NCBI GenBank assembly: GCA_900618795.1
Contig: UYJD01000017.1
Span: forward strand, 126,314-190,313
Source of the DNA: Cyanodermella asteris
Lineage: Eukaryota; Ascomycota; Lecanoromycetes; Ostropales; Stictidaceae
Length of the DNA: 64,000 nucleotides
Reading direction: 5' to 3'
The notes beneath the pieces are model-generated. The model saw only the letters and a program-made list of their open reading frames with translations, made no database searches and was not told the origin of the DNA. Position numbers and translations under genes: made by a program. Of this stretch, positions 63,121-64,000 are shown piece after piece (within the stretch, counting starts at the first letter, position 1; each line of letters opens with the position of its first letter).

Positions 63121-64000
63121 GTTGCAGCCCAATTGTGGTGTGAGGTCGAGAAGCTCGAAAACGGGCGATGAGTGCCTCTATTATCAGCTGAAAGGCGGTG
63201 GTAGGTATGCTGCCCCTCGGTTGTGCCGTTCGGGCAGTCGCTCCTCCAAAGTCAACACAGCCCCGGTGACGTAACCGATTGACTTTCGTTGAACGCCTGG
63301 GGTGAAAGCTACCTAGTAGGTACTTAGGTACCTACTCTAGCTGCTCTCACGAAACATGCTGGCAGCTACTGATGACTATATACATTACATCCTCGAGTGG
63401 TGACTGATATTGACGTTTGGTTCGAAACATTCTCTGGTAGGCGCTTCAGCGTTTGCCCGAGGCACACTTGGGCACGCTTCATATGTGACCACAGAAACGA
63501 TACTCCATTGGCCTGGAGTCGGTCTCGCGCACAGGCGTGAAACCAATGATGTATTCTTTAACTCGATAGGTTGTATTGACTCCAACATGAGCAGCCAAGG
63601 GGCCGCTTCGACGGCATACAGTGCGACACATCATCCGACTGCCAGGGAGCTCGAAAGAATTTGACTTGGCCGAGCTCCAGAGTCAAAGCAACCTGTGGCA
63701 AGACTAGATTTGACATCTTGACGCTTCGTGACGGACTGTTTGCAAATCAGCATTGCGACTTCCTTTGGTGTTTGACAAGTACACACCACCGTCTCAACGG
63801 TATCCTCCATCAGGTAGCGGAAGACCGGTACAAGATGCTTTTGACCTAACCTTATTGGTCGGCCAATAGTTTGACTCTCGACGGACGATTCCACTGGAGC
63901 TCGCGTATGTGTACGTGAGTGGCTACGGAGAGGTTGTTCAGTCTTTGAGCACAAGTCAGCCAGAGATCAGGTGTCAGGAAGGGTTTTGATACACCCTACA
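63121..64000. promoter_or_regulatory. Upstream region of the OSH1-like gene to window end
   Basis: 880 bp with the promoter of the OSH1-like gene. A cluster of TAGGTA/TACCTA words (63309-63336) forms overlapping palindromes. Two short frames (63410-63664 +, 63631-63954 -) are unsupported. The region continues past the window. Confidence 0.45.

Noticed and set aside
1-64000. Search for transposons, LTR or virus-like elements, CRISPR arrays and rRNA genes
   Set aside because: No reverse transcriptase, integrase, transposase, capsid motif, long terminal repeat or regular spacer array was recognised by eye.

Overview
This is a 64 kb stretch of a filamentous ascomycete (Pezizomycotina) nuclear chromosome, probably Dothideomycetes. 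The evidence is dense genes on both strands, introns of about 44-70 nt with GT(A/G)AG donors and CTAAC/CTGAC-like branch sites, moderately GC-rich sequence, and fungal orthologues such as Sen1, Sub2, Spt20, Cdc4, Hop1 and Las17. The placement in Dothideomycetes is an impression, not a demonstration. I recognise no bacterial operons, CRISPR arrays, intact transposons or virus-like elements.

Layout. 0-5 kb: IPI1 (rRNA processing, -), a roadblock dynein light chain (+), LAS17/WASP (-) and a three-exon 68-aa gene of unknown function (+). 5-18.3 kb is rich in RNA-metabolism genes: SEN1 helicase (-), a GNAT acetyltransferase (+), the RNase P subunit RPR2 (-), the export/splicing helicase SUB2 (+), a WBP11-type splicing factor (-) and the mitochondrial magnesium channel MRS2 (+). 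18.5-32.8 kb is a block of five minus-strand genes: a C2H2 transcription factor, SPT20 (SAGA), a Pex22-like peroxin, cytosolic leucyl-tRNA synthetase and a HERP/Usa1-like ERAD protein. 34.5-37.9 kb holds three growth genes in tandem on the plus strand: RPL14, EGD2 (NAC alpha) and ATP7. 38.7-40.2 kb carries a decayed glycosyltransferase. 41.6-46.8 kb holds FBP1 (gluconeogenesis) and CDC4 (SCF ubiquitin ligase), both minus. 49-51.4 kb is a nine-exon HOP1-type meiotic gene (HORMA + PHD-like finger + winged helix). 53.6-63.1 kb holds a large disordered orphan protein, an FAD monooxygenase and an ankyrin/PH/ORD oxysterol-binding protein.

Most of the window is housekeeping. The gene models below were built by reading splice sites by eye. 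Every multi-exon model quoted keeps frame throughout and ends at a stop codon. Several conserved protein ends (Las17 acidic tail, Sen1, Spt20, Mrs2 and LeuRS N- or C-terminal parts, Hop1) appear only after splicing.

The points most worth a second look are the glycosyltransferase pseudogene, the Hop1 domain architecture, the 68-aa gene, the long first intron and NAGNAG acceptor of SUB2, a tRNA-like A-box/B-box fossil near 59.3 kb, palindromic CACGTG sites in housekeeping promoters, and a 1.8 kb gap at 32.8-34.6 kb with splice-like signals and coding-like scraps. I found no clear candidate for a wholly new multi-gene system.
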